In this document: positions 1-10,549 of the stretch, one piece after another
How positions within the stretch are numbered: position 1 is the stretch's first letter
How the letters are laid out: the number at the start of each line of letters is the position of its first letter
Origin: Epiperipatus broadwayi
Lineage: Eukaryota > Onychophora > Udeonychophora > Euonychophora > Peripatidae
Direction: 5' to 3'
Length of the DNA stretch: 64,000 nt
Assembly: GCA_028023455.1 (NCBI GenBank)
Contig: JAQFVV010012544.1
Location: 1,748,501 to 1,812,500, forward strand
Made by a program: the position numbers and the translations under genes
Notes under the pieces: model-generated
Database searches by the model: none
The model's input: the letters and a program-made list of their open reading frames with translations, nothing else
Told to the model about the DNA's origin: nothing

Positions 1-1619
1 TTTTTTAATCATAATATGGATATCTTAATAGGTATAACAAATTATAAATGTTGGTAGAAGAGAAAGAAGATAAAATCAGTTAAATATTTCTTTTATATTC
101 TCTCTTCAATAATTTTATTTAATTACTAATTGCTTTTAATTTTTAAAAATGTACCAAGAGGGAAAAAAGAGAACTTTCTCTTTTTAGTAAATTGTTTAAT
201 ATTTAATTCTAACCTTTTAAGAGAGATAAAGTTTTATGTTTAGTAATATTTTTAAAAATAATAAAAAATGTTAATACTTTTGGTAAAATTTATTTTAATT
301 AGTTAGATCTGTTGTTTATTTTTTATTTTTTATTTATCTTTCTTCATGCAAAAAAATAAAATAAATATAATTAACTGATTATCTTGTTTTTGTTTGCAAT
401 ATTTTTTTTAATTAAAAAGGAATGTCAAGAATTTTATGATCATAATTAATGTACTGACTTGTTTTCAATATTAAAGTTTAAGAAGGAAAATAGCTGAACA
501 ATTGTGTTTGTACAAATTTACCTAATTGGTTGTTATAAAAATCATCATGTTGGAAACAGTTTGTGATTGGTTTGTAGTCAAGATTGTTCTAAAAAAAGAA
601 TAGGGGTGTGAATAAGTCAAAAGATCCAACTAGGGTGTCTGGTAAAAAGAAATTATTTCTAACTTAGCAACTGAAATGACAGTCAAATCTTAATCCAGCT
701 TCTATAGAAGAAAGAAGCAGGAGTCTCAACTAAGATGTTGCATAGTACAGCAAAAGTTTTAAACAAGCTTTTAGCATACTATGAGTTAGTCATAAAATGA
801 TTTCTACAATGAAAACTATGCCAAATTCAACTCAAGGCTAGACACATCTTTCTCCATGTAATCTGCCTTCACTGGAATAAATGCAGAGAAGTAGTTGTCC
901 CAAAGTAATGTACGACTTTGTCTTTAGCCAAGAGCATAAGTTTTTATGTGTGTTAGTGTCACATAAAAATTTTAGTGAAAAGAAATTGTTAAAACTTACT
1001 ATTTTTACCCTGGAAATACTGCACACCAAGAAAAAGACAAATTAATCATGTCCATGTGTAGAAGCCTTCAAGAAGAAAATTCAACTGGAAATTATAATTG
1101 GAAAGAAGGGCTTCACAGAAGAATCAAACCATGGTTAAACATATTTTTATGCACACACTGGGTTTTTATTAATAGTAAAAAAAAATTCTGCTATAAAAGT
1201 AACATTTTTTTTGCTATTTTGGTATTATTCCTCCTATGACATATTACTCTGGTGATATTTTTATCCAGTAATATTTATTGAAAATTTCTATTTGTGGTCT
1301 CATGGCAACTAAAAATCATGATATGACTGATTCATGTTAAATAAATTGGCTCTTTTCTTTCCATTTTAGAAGATATTAAATGGTCATAGGGATTTTTTTT
1401 ACCCCACATTATAAAACATCTTTTTCATTATTTGTAAGAAGTATCGTTTTATATTTAAAAATACATTTACATTATGTATTTGTCTTTTTTTAAATATTTA
1501 AAATATAATGTTAAGCTCACAGCAAATGTATTGCATTATTTGTAACTTCTTTTTTATTTCAAAATACAGTAGTAAAAGTTGTTATATTTGAGTTTTTGGT
1601 TTTTGTTTTTACTAAACTT
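1..1619. other. A+T-rich intergenic DNA, no gene seen
   Basis: The stretch is dominated by A/T runs. Short ORFs near 838-1239 have no recognisable motif and no codon bias. I see no repeat boundary, RNA gene or splice-flanked exon that I can defend. Confidence 0.6.
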
Positions 1620-1620
1620 T

Positions 1621-1659
<39 letters not shown>

Positions 1660-1660
1660 T
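1620..1660. repeat. (TA)n/(GA)n compound microsatellite
   Basis: A run of alternating TA passes directly into GA repeats, about 40 bp in total. It is simple-sequence DNA in A+T-rich surroundings and has no coding meaning. Confidence 0.9.
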
Positions 1661-1828
1661 TAAAAGATGTTATATTTGTGGATTTTTTTAAAAATATATA
1701 ATTAAAATATAAGCCTAAACTTAGTTTGCAATTTTGTTTTTTTACTTTAAAAAAAATAACAGAAATCTAAAACTTTGTTATCATTTAAAAAATGTTTCAG
1801 TATTGTTTTTAGTATTTCTCCCTTTTCC

Positions 1829-2490
1829 CATAATGAATATATCTCTCCATAATTGAAAAGCACATATGTTTTTTTTAGATTTGAAATTTGCTATTACACA
1901 TGGAATATGATGGCACAAAGCACTGTAGTTTACTAGAAGATATAAGGATGGCTTCAACAACGTGGTGTCATAATAAAAAGACTCAACTCACCAGTACCTG
2001 TTTTATTTATTATTAAACTATTAAGCATCACATGATCACCATCTCTTGTACTAACACATAATTGTTTATAAACAAGGCAAAACTCTCCATACAGTAGTGC
2101 CACCCTGTGCCAACCAAAATAATCAATGTATTCCAGAAGGCTTGTGCATAAAATCCCTATATAATGCCTTCTCATCCAATATCCCCAGACTAGTTTCTGG
2201 CTTGTGGCCTTTGTCAGTGAGGAGCTTTGGATCTGAGAGCACTGCACCTAGGTGCCACAAGCCAGAACGTAGTCTGGGAATATTGGATGAGTGGGCATTA
2301 GATAGGGATTTTATTCACAAGCCTTCTGGCATCCATTGATTACTCTGGTTGGCACAGAATGGCACTACTGGATGGAGAGTTTTGCCTTGTTTATTTAGTA
2401 TCATATCTTTTTCCATAATGAATATGTGTCTTCATTATTTATTTTAGATTTGAACTTTCATATTTCACATGTTATGATGTATTACTTTTG
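1829..2490. repeat. Imperfect direct repeats around the foldback at 2070-2396
   Basis: A segment beginning CCCATAATGAATAT at about 1829-1910 is similar to one beginning TCCATAATGAATATG at about 2412-2490. Both continue through a TTTTAGATTTGAA motif to a CACATG motif. They bracket the palindromic repeat. They may be part of a larger repeat into which the foldback inserted, or an old duplication. The similarity was judged by eye. Confidence 0.4.
2070..2396. mobile_element. Foldback element, family F1, copy a
   Basis: The left arm (about 2070-2210) is the reverse complement of the right arm (about 2253-2396) with scattered mismatches; the arms are about 140 bp and the spacer about 40 bp. The left arm starts at CAAGGCAAAACTCTCC and the right arm ends at GGAGAGTTTTGCCTTG. 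A left-only extension (about 1995-2069) carries ATCACATGATCACC, which is also found at the left end of the second F1 copy near 17.14 kb. No coding capacity is evident; ORFs across it simply reflect the palindrome. It is most likely a non-autonomous DNA transposon (MITE or foldback type). Confidence 0.8.
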
Positions 2491-2513
2491 GTAACATATT
2501 ATTCTACATTTAT

Positions 2514-2609
2514 GATATGTTTAAAATAACACCTCCTTGGGATTTTCAGACAGATTTTATCGATTAAGTTTGTCTGCACATTCTTTAGAGGCATTATTTT
2601 AAACATATC
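2514..2609. mobile_element. Small MITE with ~22-bp terminal inverted repeats
   Basis: The sequence opens GATATGTTTAAAATAACACC and closes with its near reverse complement. A second inner inverted pair (CAGACA / TGTCTG) makes a compact 96-bp hairpin. It directly abuts the 3' end of the RTE retrotransposon, whose target duplication overlaps the MITE edge. The RTE therefore appears to have landed at the border of this element. Confidence 0.65.
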
Positions 2610-2615
2610 CCAAAT
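2605..2615. repeat. Target-site duplication of RTE copy 1 (3' side)
   Basis: The 11-mer ATATCCCAAAT occurs here and again at 5906-5916, exactly flanking the retrotransposon. Perfect identity supports a fairly recent insertion. Confidence 0.8.
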
Positions 2616-2629
2616 CATCATCATCATCA

Positions 2630-5032
2630 TTATCGACCATTATCAATCCACTGCAGGATGAAGGTCTCTCCAAGTTTAATCCATCTTCTCCAATCTTCAG
2701 CTTCTCTTCTCCACATCACCCCTGCACACTTTCTTATTTCATCCATCCATCTCACATGTGGTCTCTTTCTGGGTCTTTTACAATCTCTTGGAATCCAGTT
2801 TAAAATTTCAATTGTCCATCTATTATCATCTCTTCTAGCAATATGTCCAGCCCAACTCCACTTCAATCTTTTAATTTTTTCAATGAGGTCAGTAACACCT
2901 GTTTGTTCTCTTACCCATACATTGCGTTTTCGATCTCTTCTTGTTACTCCCAACATACATCTCTCCATACTTCTTTGAGTGGTCTGAAGTCTCTGTATTG
3001 CTCTTCTATTAAGTGTCCAAGTCTCAGATCCATAAGTAAGAACTGGTAAAACACATTTTTTAAAAACCTTCCTTTTCAAACACATAAGCATATTTCCTTT
3101 TAGTATCAAGTTATTTCTACCAAAAGCACTCCAACCAAGTTTAATTCTATGATTAATTTCTTCCATTATGTTTCCATCTGTATTAATAATCTGACCAAGA
3201 TATTTGTAACTGTTAACTTCTTCTAATTCATCATAATCAATCTTTATTTTCATATTTTGAGCAAATCGATTAAACATTACTTTAGTCTTTTTAACATTTA
3301 TCTTTAGTCCTACTTTCCTACTTTCATCTGATAATTCCTGCAACATATCCTGCAGCTCTGAAGCATTATTTGCAAAAACAACTACATCATCTGCGAAATC
3401 TAAATGACTTAAATAATCTCCATTTACTTTCACTCCTTTAGTTTCCCATTTTAATCCACAAAATACTTCTTGCAGCACTGCTGTAAAAAGTTTTGGAGAT
3501 ATGGAGTCACCTTGTCTTACACCTTTCTCAATGTTGACTTTCCCAGTATCATTATGTAATCTAATTGTTGCTGTTGCATTTTTATAAATATTCTTCAAAA
3601 TATGACAATATCCTGGATCTATACCTTGATGATCCAATGCTTTAATCACTGAAGAAATGTTTATAGAATCAAATGCCTTTTCATAATCTACAAATCCAAA
3701 ACATAATGACAACTCATATTCATTTGACCTTTCTATAACTTCTCTCAACACCTGGATATGATCTATTGTACTAAAACCACTTTTAAATCCAGCTTGTTCT
3801 CTTGGTTGGTGGAAATCCAATGTTCTCTGTAGACGAGTTGTAATTATCTTGGTAAAAATTTTATATAAAACTGATAAAAGGCTAATAGGCCTGTAATTTC
3901 TAATATCTTCTTTATCACCTTTTTTAAATATTAATATTATTACTGCATTCTTCCAATCATCCGGCACATCTTTATCATTTAGACATTTGGTATATAACTT
4001 TGCTAAAAAAAATTCTATTTCTTCTCCTGCTTCTTTTAATATATCAATTATAATTCCATCATTAGCTGGAGCCTTTCCCTTCTTCATACATTTAATTGCC
4101 TGTCTCACTTCATTTAAAATTCTGGGCAATTCGGAAGATGGAATAGGTATAGGAGGTAATTGTTCTTTATTACTATATAATTCTTGATAAAAATCTTCTA
4201 CCAATTTCATGATGTCATCTCTCTTTTTAGTAACAATTCCATCTTTTTTTCTTATTGCAGATATAAATTTTCTACCAATACCAAAATGTTGTTTTACATT
4301 CTTAAGACTTTTATTTTCTTCTAAAGCTTTCCTTGCTAGTTCACAATTATACTTTCTTATATCATTCTCAACTCTTTTCCGCACCATTTTACAAAATTCA
4401 AGATATTCAATTCTTTTTAATGCATCATTTTTGTATATCTTCATATTCCTTCTTTTCTTCATAAATTCTCTAGTCTCAGTAGAAATTTTATTGGTCAATT
4501 GCTGCTTTTTTCTACCAGCTATCTTTGTTGCAGTTTTTAAAAGTGTATTAGTTATTTTCATATTAATTTCATTCAAATCTGAATTATGCTCAAAATCTAC
4601 TAATACTTGAAACCGATTTCTAAGTTCTAATTTAAATTCATTAGAATGTTTCTGAAGATTAGGAATATCAACTGTAAATATTGTTTTTCTTAATAATTTT
4701 TGTCTCTCTAGTTTCACATTAACACGTATCTTACACCTTACTAATCGATGATCACTTTTTATGTTAAATTTATTAAGAACATTACAATCTTGAAATATGT
4801 ATTTCCTGATAGTCAAAATATAATCCAATTCTGCTGTACCTTCATTTGAATGCTTCCATGTCCATTTCCTTTTGACATTTTTCTCAAAAAAAGAATTCAT
4901 AATATAAAGTTTTTCTTTTTCTGCAAACTCCACAAGTCTATGTCCTCTCTCATTTCTATTACCATAACCAAAATTACCTACAGCACTTTCATCTTTCATT
5001 TGTTTACCAATTCTAGCATTAACATCTCCCAT
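2630..5032 (-). CDS. RTE ORF, main part: endonuclease C-terminal half plus reverse transcriptase
   Basis: An 800-codon open frame. It opens inside the endonuclease domain: GDVNARIG (residues 2-9, the GDFN-like motif) and SDHRLV (93-98, catalytic Asp-His). A basic linker follows. RT motifs are in order: KGKAPANDGI (318-327), RPISLLSVLYK (381-391), DYEKAFDS (449-456, motif A Asp), GVRQGDSISPKLF (504-516), FADD (546-549, catalytic motif C), GLKINVKKTKV (575-585) and YKYLGQI (609-615). The C-terminal part has WAGHIARRDDNRW and RPHVRWMDEIRK, typical of RTE and related elements. The Met at 5032 is only an internal Met; the true start lies upstream in the 5061-5579 frame. The Gly usual in the KAPG motif is Ala here, whereas copy 2 keeps Gly. 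Confidence 0.93.
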   Translation of the reverse strand: MGDVNARIGKQMKDESAVGNFGYGNRNERGHRLVEFAEKEKLYIMNSFFEKNVKRKWTWKHSNEGTAELDYILTIRKYIFQDCNVLNKFNIKSDHRLVRCKIRVNVKLERQKLLRKTIFTVDIPNLQKHSNEFKLELRNRFQVLVDFEHNSDLNEINMKITNTLLKTATKIAGRKKQQLTNKISTETREFMKKRRNMKIYKNDALKRIEYLEFCKMVRKRVENDIRKYNCELARKALEENKSLKNVKQHFGIGRKFISAIRKKDGIVTKKRDDIMKLVEDFYQELYSNKEQLPPIPIPSSELPRILNEVRQAIKCMKKGKAPANDGIIIDILKEAGEEIEFFLAKLYTKCLNDKDVPDDWKNAVIILIFKKGDKEDIRNYRPISLLSVLYKIFTKIITTRLQRTLDFHQPREQAGFKSGFSTIDHIQVLREVIERSNEYELSLCFGFVDYEKAFDSINISSVIKALDHQGIDPGYCHILKNIYKNATATIRLHNDTGKVNIEKGVRQGDSISPKLFTAVLQEVFCGLKWETKGVKVNGDYLSHLDFADDVVVFANNASELQDMLQELSDESRKVGLKINVKKTKVMFNRFAQNMKIKIDYDELEEVNSYKYLGQIINTDGNIMEEINHRIKLGWSAFGRNNLILKGNMLMCLKRKVFKKCVLPVLTYGSETWTLNRRAIQRLQTTQRSMERCMLGVTRRDRKRNVWVREQTGVTDLIEKIKRLKWSWAGHIARRDDNRWTIEILNWIPRDCKRPRKRPHVRWMDEIRKCAGVMWRREAEDWRRWIKLGETFILQWIDNGR

Positions 5033-5060
5033 AACGACTTTAAAATGTTGTTTACTCTGA

Positions 5061-5579
5061 TCAAAAGCCTTCCATATAAAAATCTTCTACTACTTCATCA
5101 CTATGAGAACTTGTTGGGGCATAAACCTGAATTATCTGCATTTGATATCTGCTATTAAGTTGTATAACTAATCTTGCCACTCTGTCTGATACACCATCAA
5201 TCTCCACAATATTGTTCTTCCACTTTTTATTTATAATGAATCCTACTCCACTTGTATTTCCAATATTTGTGCCTTTATAATAGAGTATATGCCCACTTTT
5301 TAAATCAATTGTCTCTTCACCTTTTCTTCTAACTTCACAAAGTCCAATAATGTCCCATTTAATATAAGAGAGTTCTTCTTCTAATTCTTGAAATCTTCCT
5401 TCACTTGAAAGTGATCTGCAGTTGTAAGTACCTAAATAAAAAGTCATCATCAAATGGCAGCCTGGGTTCGCAATCAGGGAATTCTTAGCACCCTCCGCCT
5501 TCGGCCACCAACTGCTGCCTTGGTTGGTGACTTTACAGCCTCCTGGGAATAAGGGCCATGCTTTATTTTTGTCTGTCAT
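5061..5579 (-). CDS. RTE ORF, N-terminal part: APE-type endonuclease, cut by frameshift
   Basis: A 172-codon frame. From about residue 46 it carries the endonuclease fold: LGTYNCRSL, IIGLCEVRRKG (catalytic Glu), GVGFIINKKW and VYAPTSSHSDE. The frame ends at the end of EDFYMEGF because 8 bases, present at the equivalent place in copy 2, are missing at about 5069-5072. The reading frame resumes as the 2630-5032 ORF. The first ~45 residues are low-conservation leader. A Met immediately before TFYLGTYNCRS is an alternative start, since the Met at 5579 lies in a region that resembles UTR in copy 2. Confidence 0.88.
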   Translation of the reverse strand: MTDKNKAWPLFPGGCKVTNQGSSWWPKAEGAKNSLIANPGCHLMMTFYLGTYNCRSLSSEGRFQELEEELSYIKWDIIGLCEVRRKGEETIDLKSGHILYYKGTNIGNTSGVGFIINKKWKNNIVEIDGVSDRVARLVIQLNSRYQMQIIQVYAPTSSHSDEVVEDFYMEGF

Positions 5580-5905
5580 AATTGTATATATGTATTGGAA
5601 AAATATTTATCATTTACACAAACATTCATTCTGCCTTATCAGGCACTGAGAAGAAAGACCATGGTGTTTCTTGATCTTAAACTCAGAGGTAAAAAGCCAA
5701 TAAACTCACCATGCTGGTTAATGCGTGATGGTGAGCAGCCCATCCATGTTCGTATACTATATGAATAATCACATAGTAATAACAGCTGCAACGACAAGAA
5801 CGTATGGAGTGGACATTAGGAATTTGCCCTGCTCGGTTCCTTTAAGGCCTCCAAGAGGAATCAAAGGGTCTCCTTTCAGTTAATAGCAAACTCCTTTCTG
5901 CAGCT
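5580..5905 (-). other. 5' untranslated region of RTE copy 1
   Basis: This segment matches 33291-33546 at the 5' end of copy 2, with about 60 bp present here (near 5605-5665) and missing there. The shared 5' terminus begins TGCAGAAAGGAGTTTGCT on the element strand, which helps define both elements as full length. It may carry the internal promoter expected for a non-LTR element, but no motif proves that. Confidence 0.75.
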
Positions 5906-5916
5906 ATATCCCAAAT

Positions 5917-7256
5917 ATAGAGTACTATATCATTGCAGGAATAATACCAAAGTAACATTTTTTAAATAAAAGAATTGATAATTTTAAATGATTAATGCAT
6001 TTAATTGTGAAACATATTTTTTTAATTCTTTTTTTTTTTTAAATTATGAAAGATGGTATTTTTAAAAAAAATTTTTTTTTTTTAATTTAATTTTTGGAAC
6101 CTGTTTTTTTATTTTTCCTTCTAAAACTTAACAAAATGTTAATTAAACTAAGTCAAAAATTATCTTTGATTTTGTAAAGATTGTTTTCTTGTTTATTTTA
6201 AAGAAAATGAATTAAAAATTAATTTAATAAATAGAAATCAAGTGGTTAATATAATATTTATGAAACTATATTTATTTGATGAAATGAATGTTTAAAATTT
6301 CATATTATCATGTCAATTTCTTTTACTTATTGTTAATCAATTAGTTATTAAATAATTGTTTTCAAAATATTTTTTAGTCTTAATATATTTGCTTCTCCCA
6401 ATTATATTTTATATGAATTGATAGTGTGTGTGAGTTTATTTCAAGACAGCTTAGTATTCTTGGATTTTTTAAATTATCCCAATAAAACTGTTTACTTATA
6501 ATAAGGTAGATCTAATAATTATTTAAAGTGATTTAGAATAAGCCACTTTATTTATTTATCTTTTGCTTGCAGTAATAGTTTATAGAGTTCTTGCTTCCTA
6601 AGCTAGATTAGAGCATAACAGTTAGTTATATGGATTAGAGTTTAGGTAGATGTTTGGACTCCAGTTAACCCTGGATGGTACAAGAATATATCCTTTAAAG
6701 TCAACGAACTACATTTTATTCATATTTTTATTAGTAGTAATAATAATGTTTATATAAGTTTATAGTTGGCCAGTAAAATAAAGGTACTAAGTGATCAGAG
6801 CATTGATGATGATCAGCTTGTTTCAGTATCTCGGCATTGATTTTTTTATATTCTTTAAGATTAGGACCTGAGTCTGTGCATCCAAATTATTGTGTTGTAT
6901 TGCAGTGTCCAAATAATTAGCCTGGTCATTTCAATCCAGTCTCAAGATTGACTGTTGATTTTATATGTTGATTGCTCAAGATGAAAAATAATATATTATT
7001 TTTCTCCGTAATTCTGGTGAACTCAGAGTTATTTGTACTTTTGCTAATTTTCCATGTTCATTATAATCATTATCATTTCTTTTATATTTAATTTTATATT
7101 TTGTTTATTTGGAGATGATGATGATTTCTTATTTCCTCATAATTTAGACATAATGTGGTATGTTGTTAAAAATTGCTACTGTTAAAAATGGATACTCTTA
7201 GAGACCTTGGAACCCTAGATTCTCCCTTATTAAATCCCTATTTTTCATACTGTTAC
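5917..7256. other. A+T-rich DNA, nothing recognised
   Basis: Long A/T tracts and no open frame above chance. I see no paired repeat or RNA gene. Confidence 0.5.
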
Positions 7257-8058
7257 AATATATATATATATATATATTACTAGATGGAGCTTTACCAATA
7301 GTCCATGATCAAGCTTAGTTTACATAAATACTGAGAGAGATAAAATTCAATATCTCTTTCAAATTGTCTCCAATCTTTAAACTATGGTTTCGAGCTAGTT
7401 GGTTCATGTCAGTAACGGGCAGGAAGATCAGAAACTAGATCTAAACTCCAACTCTACTAAACAGAATTTATGAAACTCTTTTCTATCAGTTTGAAAGCAT
7501 GAATTTTTCAGATACGTAAATATCTTCAAATCCAGTCAAACAAACTAGATAACTATATGGGACTGAATTCAGTTCAGTTTCATCATATAGTAAAAGCCTC
7601 TGCAATCTATATCACTGCAAAAACCTTCAAGGGTGCATTTATGATAAACAAAAGAAGTTATACATTTCATAATTTGCTATAGCTTGCATTTTATGTTACT
7701 AGATGGAGCTTTACCAATAGTTTGTTTGACTGGATTTGAAGATATTTACGTATCTAAAAAATTTGTGCTTTCAAACTGATAGAAAAAAGTTTCATAAATG
7801 CTATTTAGTAGAGTTGGAGTTTCGATCTACTTTCTGGTCTTCCTGCCCTTTACTGACATGAGCCAACTAGCTCAAAACCATGGTTTAAAGGTTGGAGATA
7901 ATTAGAAAGAGATATTGAATTTTCTCTCTCTCAGTGTTTATGTAAACTAAGCTTGATCATGGGCTATTGGTAAAGCTCCATCTATTAACATAAAATGCAA
8001 GCTATAGCAAGTTACGAAATGTATAACTTGTTCTGTTTATCATATATATATATATATA
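7257..8058. mobile_element. Foldback element, family F2, flanked by TA repeats
   Basis: The arm at about 7281-7550 is the reverse complement of about 7720-7988 (roughly 270 bp, about 90% by eye). A third block at about 7642-7720 is the reverse complement of 7967-8045, so the terminal segment occurs in the middle and at the right end. The middle copy is fused directly to the second arm (ACCAATAG then TTTGTTTGACTGG). Both outer borders are TA microsatellites (7257-7278 and 8042-8058), suggesting insertion into a TA array. No ORF of note is present. The loop contains ATTCAGTTCAGT, also found in the F1 copy near 17.49 kb. Confidence 0.8.
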
Positions 8059-10429
8059 AATTTATGATCATTGCAATATAAATTTTAAAGCTCCATATCA
8101 GATGTAAAGAAATGTGATAGTTCATTAAACTATTACAAAATTTACTGGTTGGAATATTATAAAATAATATCACTCAAAATCAGTAAAATGATGTTTCAAA
8201 TGATGGTTCTGTACAAATAGCCATAATGAATATGTGTCCAAGTGATGGATCAGAGGATAACCGTAATGAACATGTGTGACATATGGGAGTTGTATACAAG
8301 TAAAAATACAACTTTTGATTTTTTGCCAATATCTAATTATTCAAGCTGTGCCCTTAGTAATGTTCTAATATTCACAAGAAAGTGTTGAATTCTATACCTA
8401 AAAAGAGCCATGAAAGTTTCTTCAACTGTGGACTGAAGATTGGACACATAACAAAATAGATGTTGCTTTATTGCTTATTATTTGAAGTTGAAATATACAA
8501 TGTACATCTTTAAACTGCATCTCACAAAGTTTTTTTCAGATATGTTGACTGCTGCAGCAATTTCACCAATGTCTTTTTGTAGGGATGCTTTGTGGGTGAG
8601 TCATGAGTAATACTAATATGTATGTTAAATCAACATTTTTATTTACATGTTTTTTTTCTTTTGTTATATAGTAACAATAACATTTAATTAGTTGTAAACA
8701 ATCATTTTATAGTAATCACTCAGTTTTATATTTTAGATGGATTCTTATCTAACAATAAAATCTTTTTCACTAGATTATAAATGTCAGATAATAAAAATAA
8801 CATTATTATTAACATTCTACATTGCATTAAATCTAAATCTTTTTTTCTGCTTAGCTACACATGTATGTATCTGAGCCTTTTACAACTTTAAGATTATTTT
8901 ATACTTATTCATCTCTATCACTGTCTCTTCATTGATTATGAATAGACATCTACAAGGAAAGAATAATTATGAAGTGTTTAGGAAAAGTAAAATATTTCAA
9001 TGTTTCTATTTTTTGATGTTTTCGAATAATAAATTATCTTAGGTAAATCTAAGGAATGTCATGTACTTGTTGGTAAAAATATAATTTTAAAATACTGTCT
9101 GTTAAATTTTATAATTTATGAACACCCATAAAAATGATACTTTTTAAAAGTGATAAAATCTTTTTTTTTACTATTTTGAATATATAATGACAACATTTTT
9201 CAGCTTTATTATATTCATTGGTGTATTATTTTTTTGATAACATACACCATTTGATTTTTCCATTATGCAAAGTGAAGTAATTATAAAAATGTAAATTAAA
9301 CCAAGATTTTCAAAAATCTAATACAGCTGTTTTGAAGTATTTGAAATCTATTTCCATACATAAAGGGAAATTACTAATTAATCTTATAAAATCTATTATA
9401 TTAATATTGATTTATATTATTAATATTGGTGTAAGAAATATAAAATTAACTTCATGTTCATTTATCATCTATTAAATCAACACCTAAAACATATTATTCA
9501 CCAGACTATTACCAAAATAGGTGTTTTACTTTCTAGTTAAGAATAGATTGGTCCCTATTTACTTAACAATGAGTTTAGGAGCAACAATTAATTCTAGTTA
9601 TTCTAATTGATGTTAAATGTAATCAAAGAAAGTCGTGTGGTATTTTGTTGGTATAGCACTAATCAATAATTTTAATTATTAGCTGAATTGCTTGGAGCCT
9701 AAAAAAAATAAACTTTCACTTGGATTTAAACCTAGGTTCATTTGGACAAGATCATTGCAGAATTAATTATTTTTTCCTGAAGCGCTTCATAATATAAATG
9801 TTGATAGAAATTTTAAAAATATTTTTGTGTTTTGGAGTCGCAATTTTTTTTTTAATCTTAACTTACAAATTAAATGTTTTTTATTTATTTAATTTTAATA
9901 TTGGAAAATCCAGTTCTCTTTGTAATCATAATTTATAAGTCAAATTCTATTAATAAAAATAAAATATTGTTTTAAGTTTAATTTTGAAAAATCCAGTTCC
10001 AACTAGGATTTTTGAATGCAACTACTTGCTTACCACAAATTTTAATTCATTTCAGTAATAATAGGTAAATTTTAATATCACTCTTTCCGTGCTTTTTATT
10101 TTACCTATTTAAGTTTTTGCATTAACTTTGTTTAGGACAGACATGCTATATTTACCTATATTAAACATGAACAAAAATACTTTATACATATTTTTACAAT
10201 GACATTCTTAAAACTAATCATCTTTATTTGTCGTCTAGTTCACATTCTTTTTATAACTAATGTATTATATATTTATTTAATCTATTCTTTCTTAAACCTC
10301 TTGATGTTTAATTGTTTGTTTTGTGTTCAACATTAATCTATTAGTCGCTATGACCAAAATCCATCTGATTGATAGTATTTAAAATATATTGCTAAAATAA
10401 AAGTTTTTAATGGACTTTATATATATATG
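8059..10429. other. A+T-rich intergenic DNA, nothing recognised
   Basis: No ORF with recognisable motifs, no tandem array and no inverted repeat longer than a few tens of bases was found by eye. Confidence 0.5.
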
Positions 10430-10549
10430 TGAAATGTTTTTTTTCTATGTGTCAAAGCATCGACCGGGAAACGAATCCGCGAACCCAAGACAACTGCTTG
10501 TAAGGCGGCTGTGCTGACCACTCGGCCAACAACACTTGATGAAATGTTT
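10430..10549 (-). mobile_element. tRNA-derived SINE, copy 1
   Basis: Read on the minus strand, the unit is a tRNA-like head with an A-box-like stretch after the acceptor arm and a GGTTCG-type B box (GGATTCG in this copy). It ends in ATGACAC or similar followed by an A-rich tail. The 10-bp target duplication TGAAATGTTT lies at 10430-10439 and 10540-10549. There is essentially no tRNA-unrelated body. It shares its head and 3' end with the copies at 23.4 and 54.0 kb. Confidence 0.85.

Larger units (their letters stand above)
2616..5905 (-). mobile_element. Full-length RTE-type non-LTR retrotransposon, copy 1
   Basis: This is a 3.29-kb element on the minus strand flanked by a perfect 11-bp duplication (ATATCCCAAAT). 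Order 5' to 3': a UTR of about 325 bp shared with copy 2 at 33.3 kb, an APE-type endonuclease, a reverse transcriptase, a C-terminal domain, and a tail of (TGA)n repeats just after the stop. A single ORF with apurinic-type endonuclease and RT, a very short 3' UTR and a microsatellite-like tail are characteristic of the RTE clade. The endonuclease-RT ORF is open except for one frameshift near 5070, where 8 bases present in copy 2 are missing. Apart from that lesion this is the best preserved mobile element in the window. It could be a source sequence for the family or a young, lightly damaged copy. Confidence 0.92.

Noticed and set aside
2097-2339. 80-codon plus ORF and the opposing 97-codon minus ORF (1954-2247)
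   Set aside because: Both read through the palindromic arms of foldback F1a. They exist on both strands only because the arms are inverted copies.
7257-8058. Long inverted repeat as a host hairpin RNA gene
   Set aside because: TA-array borders, nested terminal copy and resemblance in plan to F1b and F3 fit a mobile element better. No promoter or transcript evidence.
10430-10549. Possible genuine tRNA gene on the minus strand (also at 23436-23560 and 53937-54072)
   Set aside because: Each unit has an A tail on its 3' side and flanking direct repeats, and the three share the same non-tRNA 3' end. This is the signature of a SINE.
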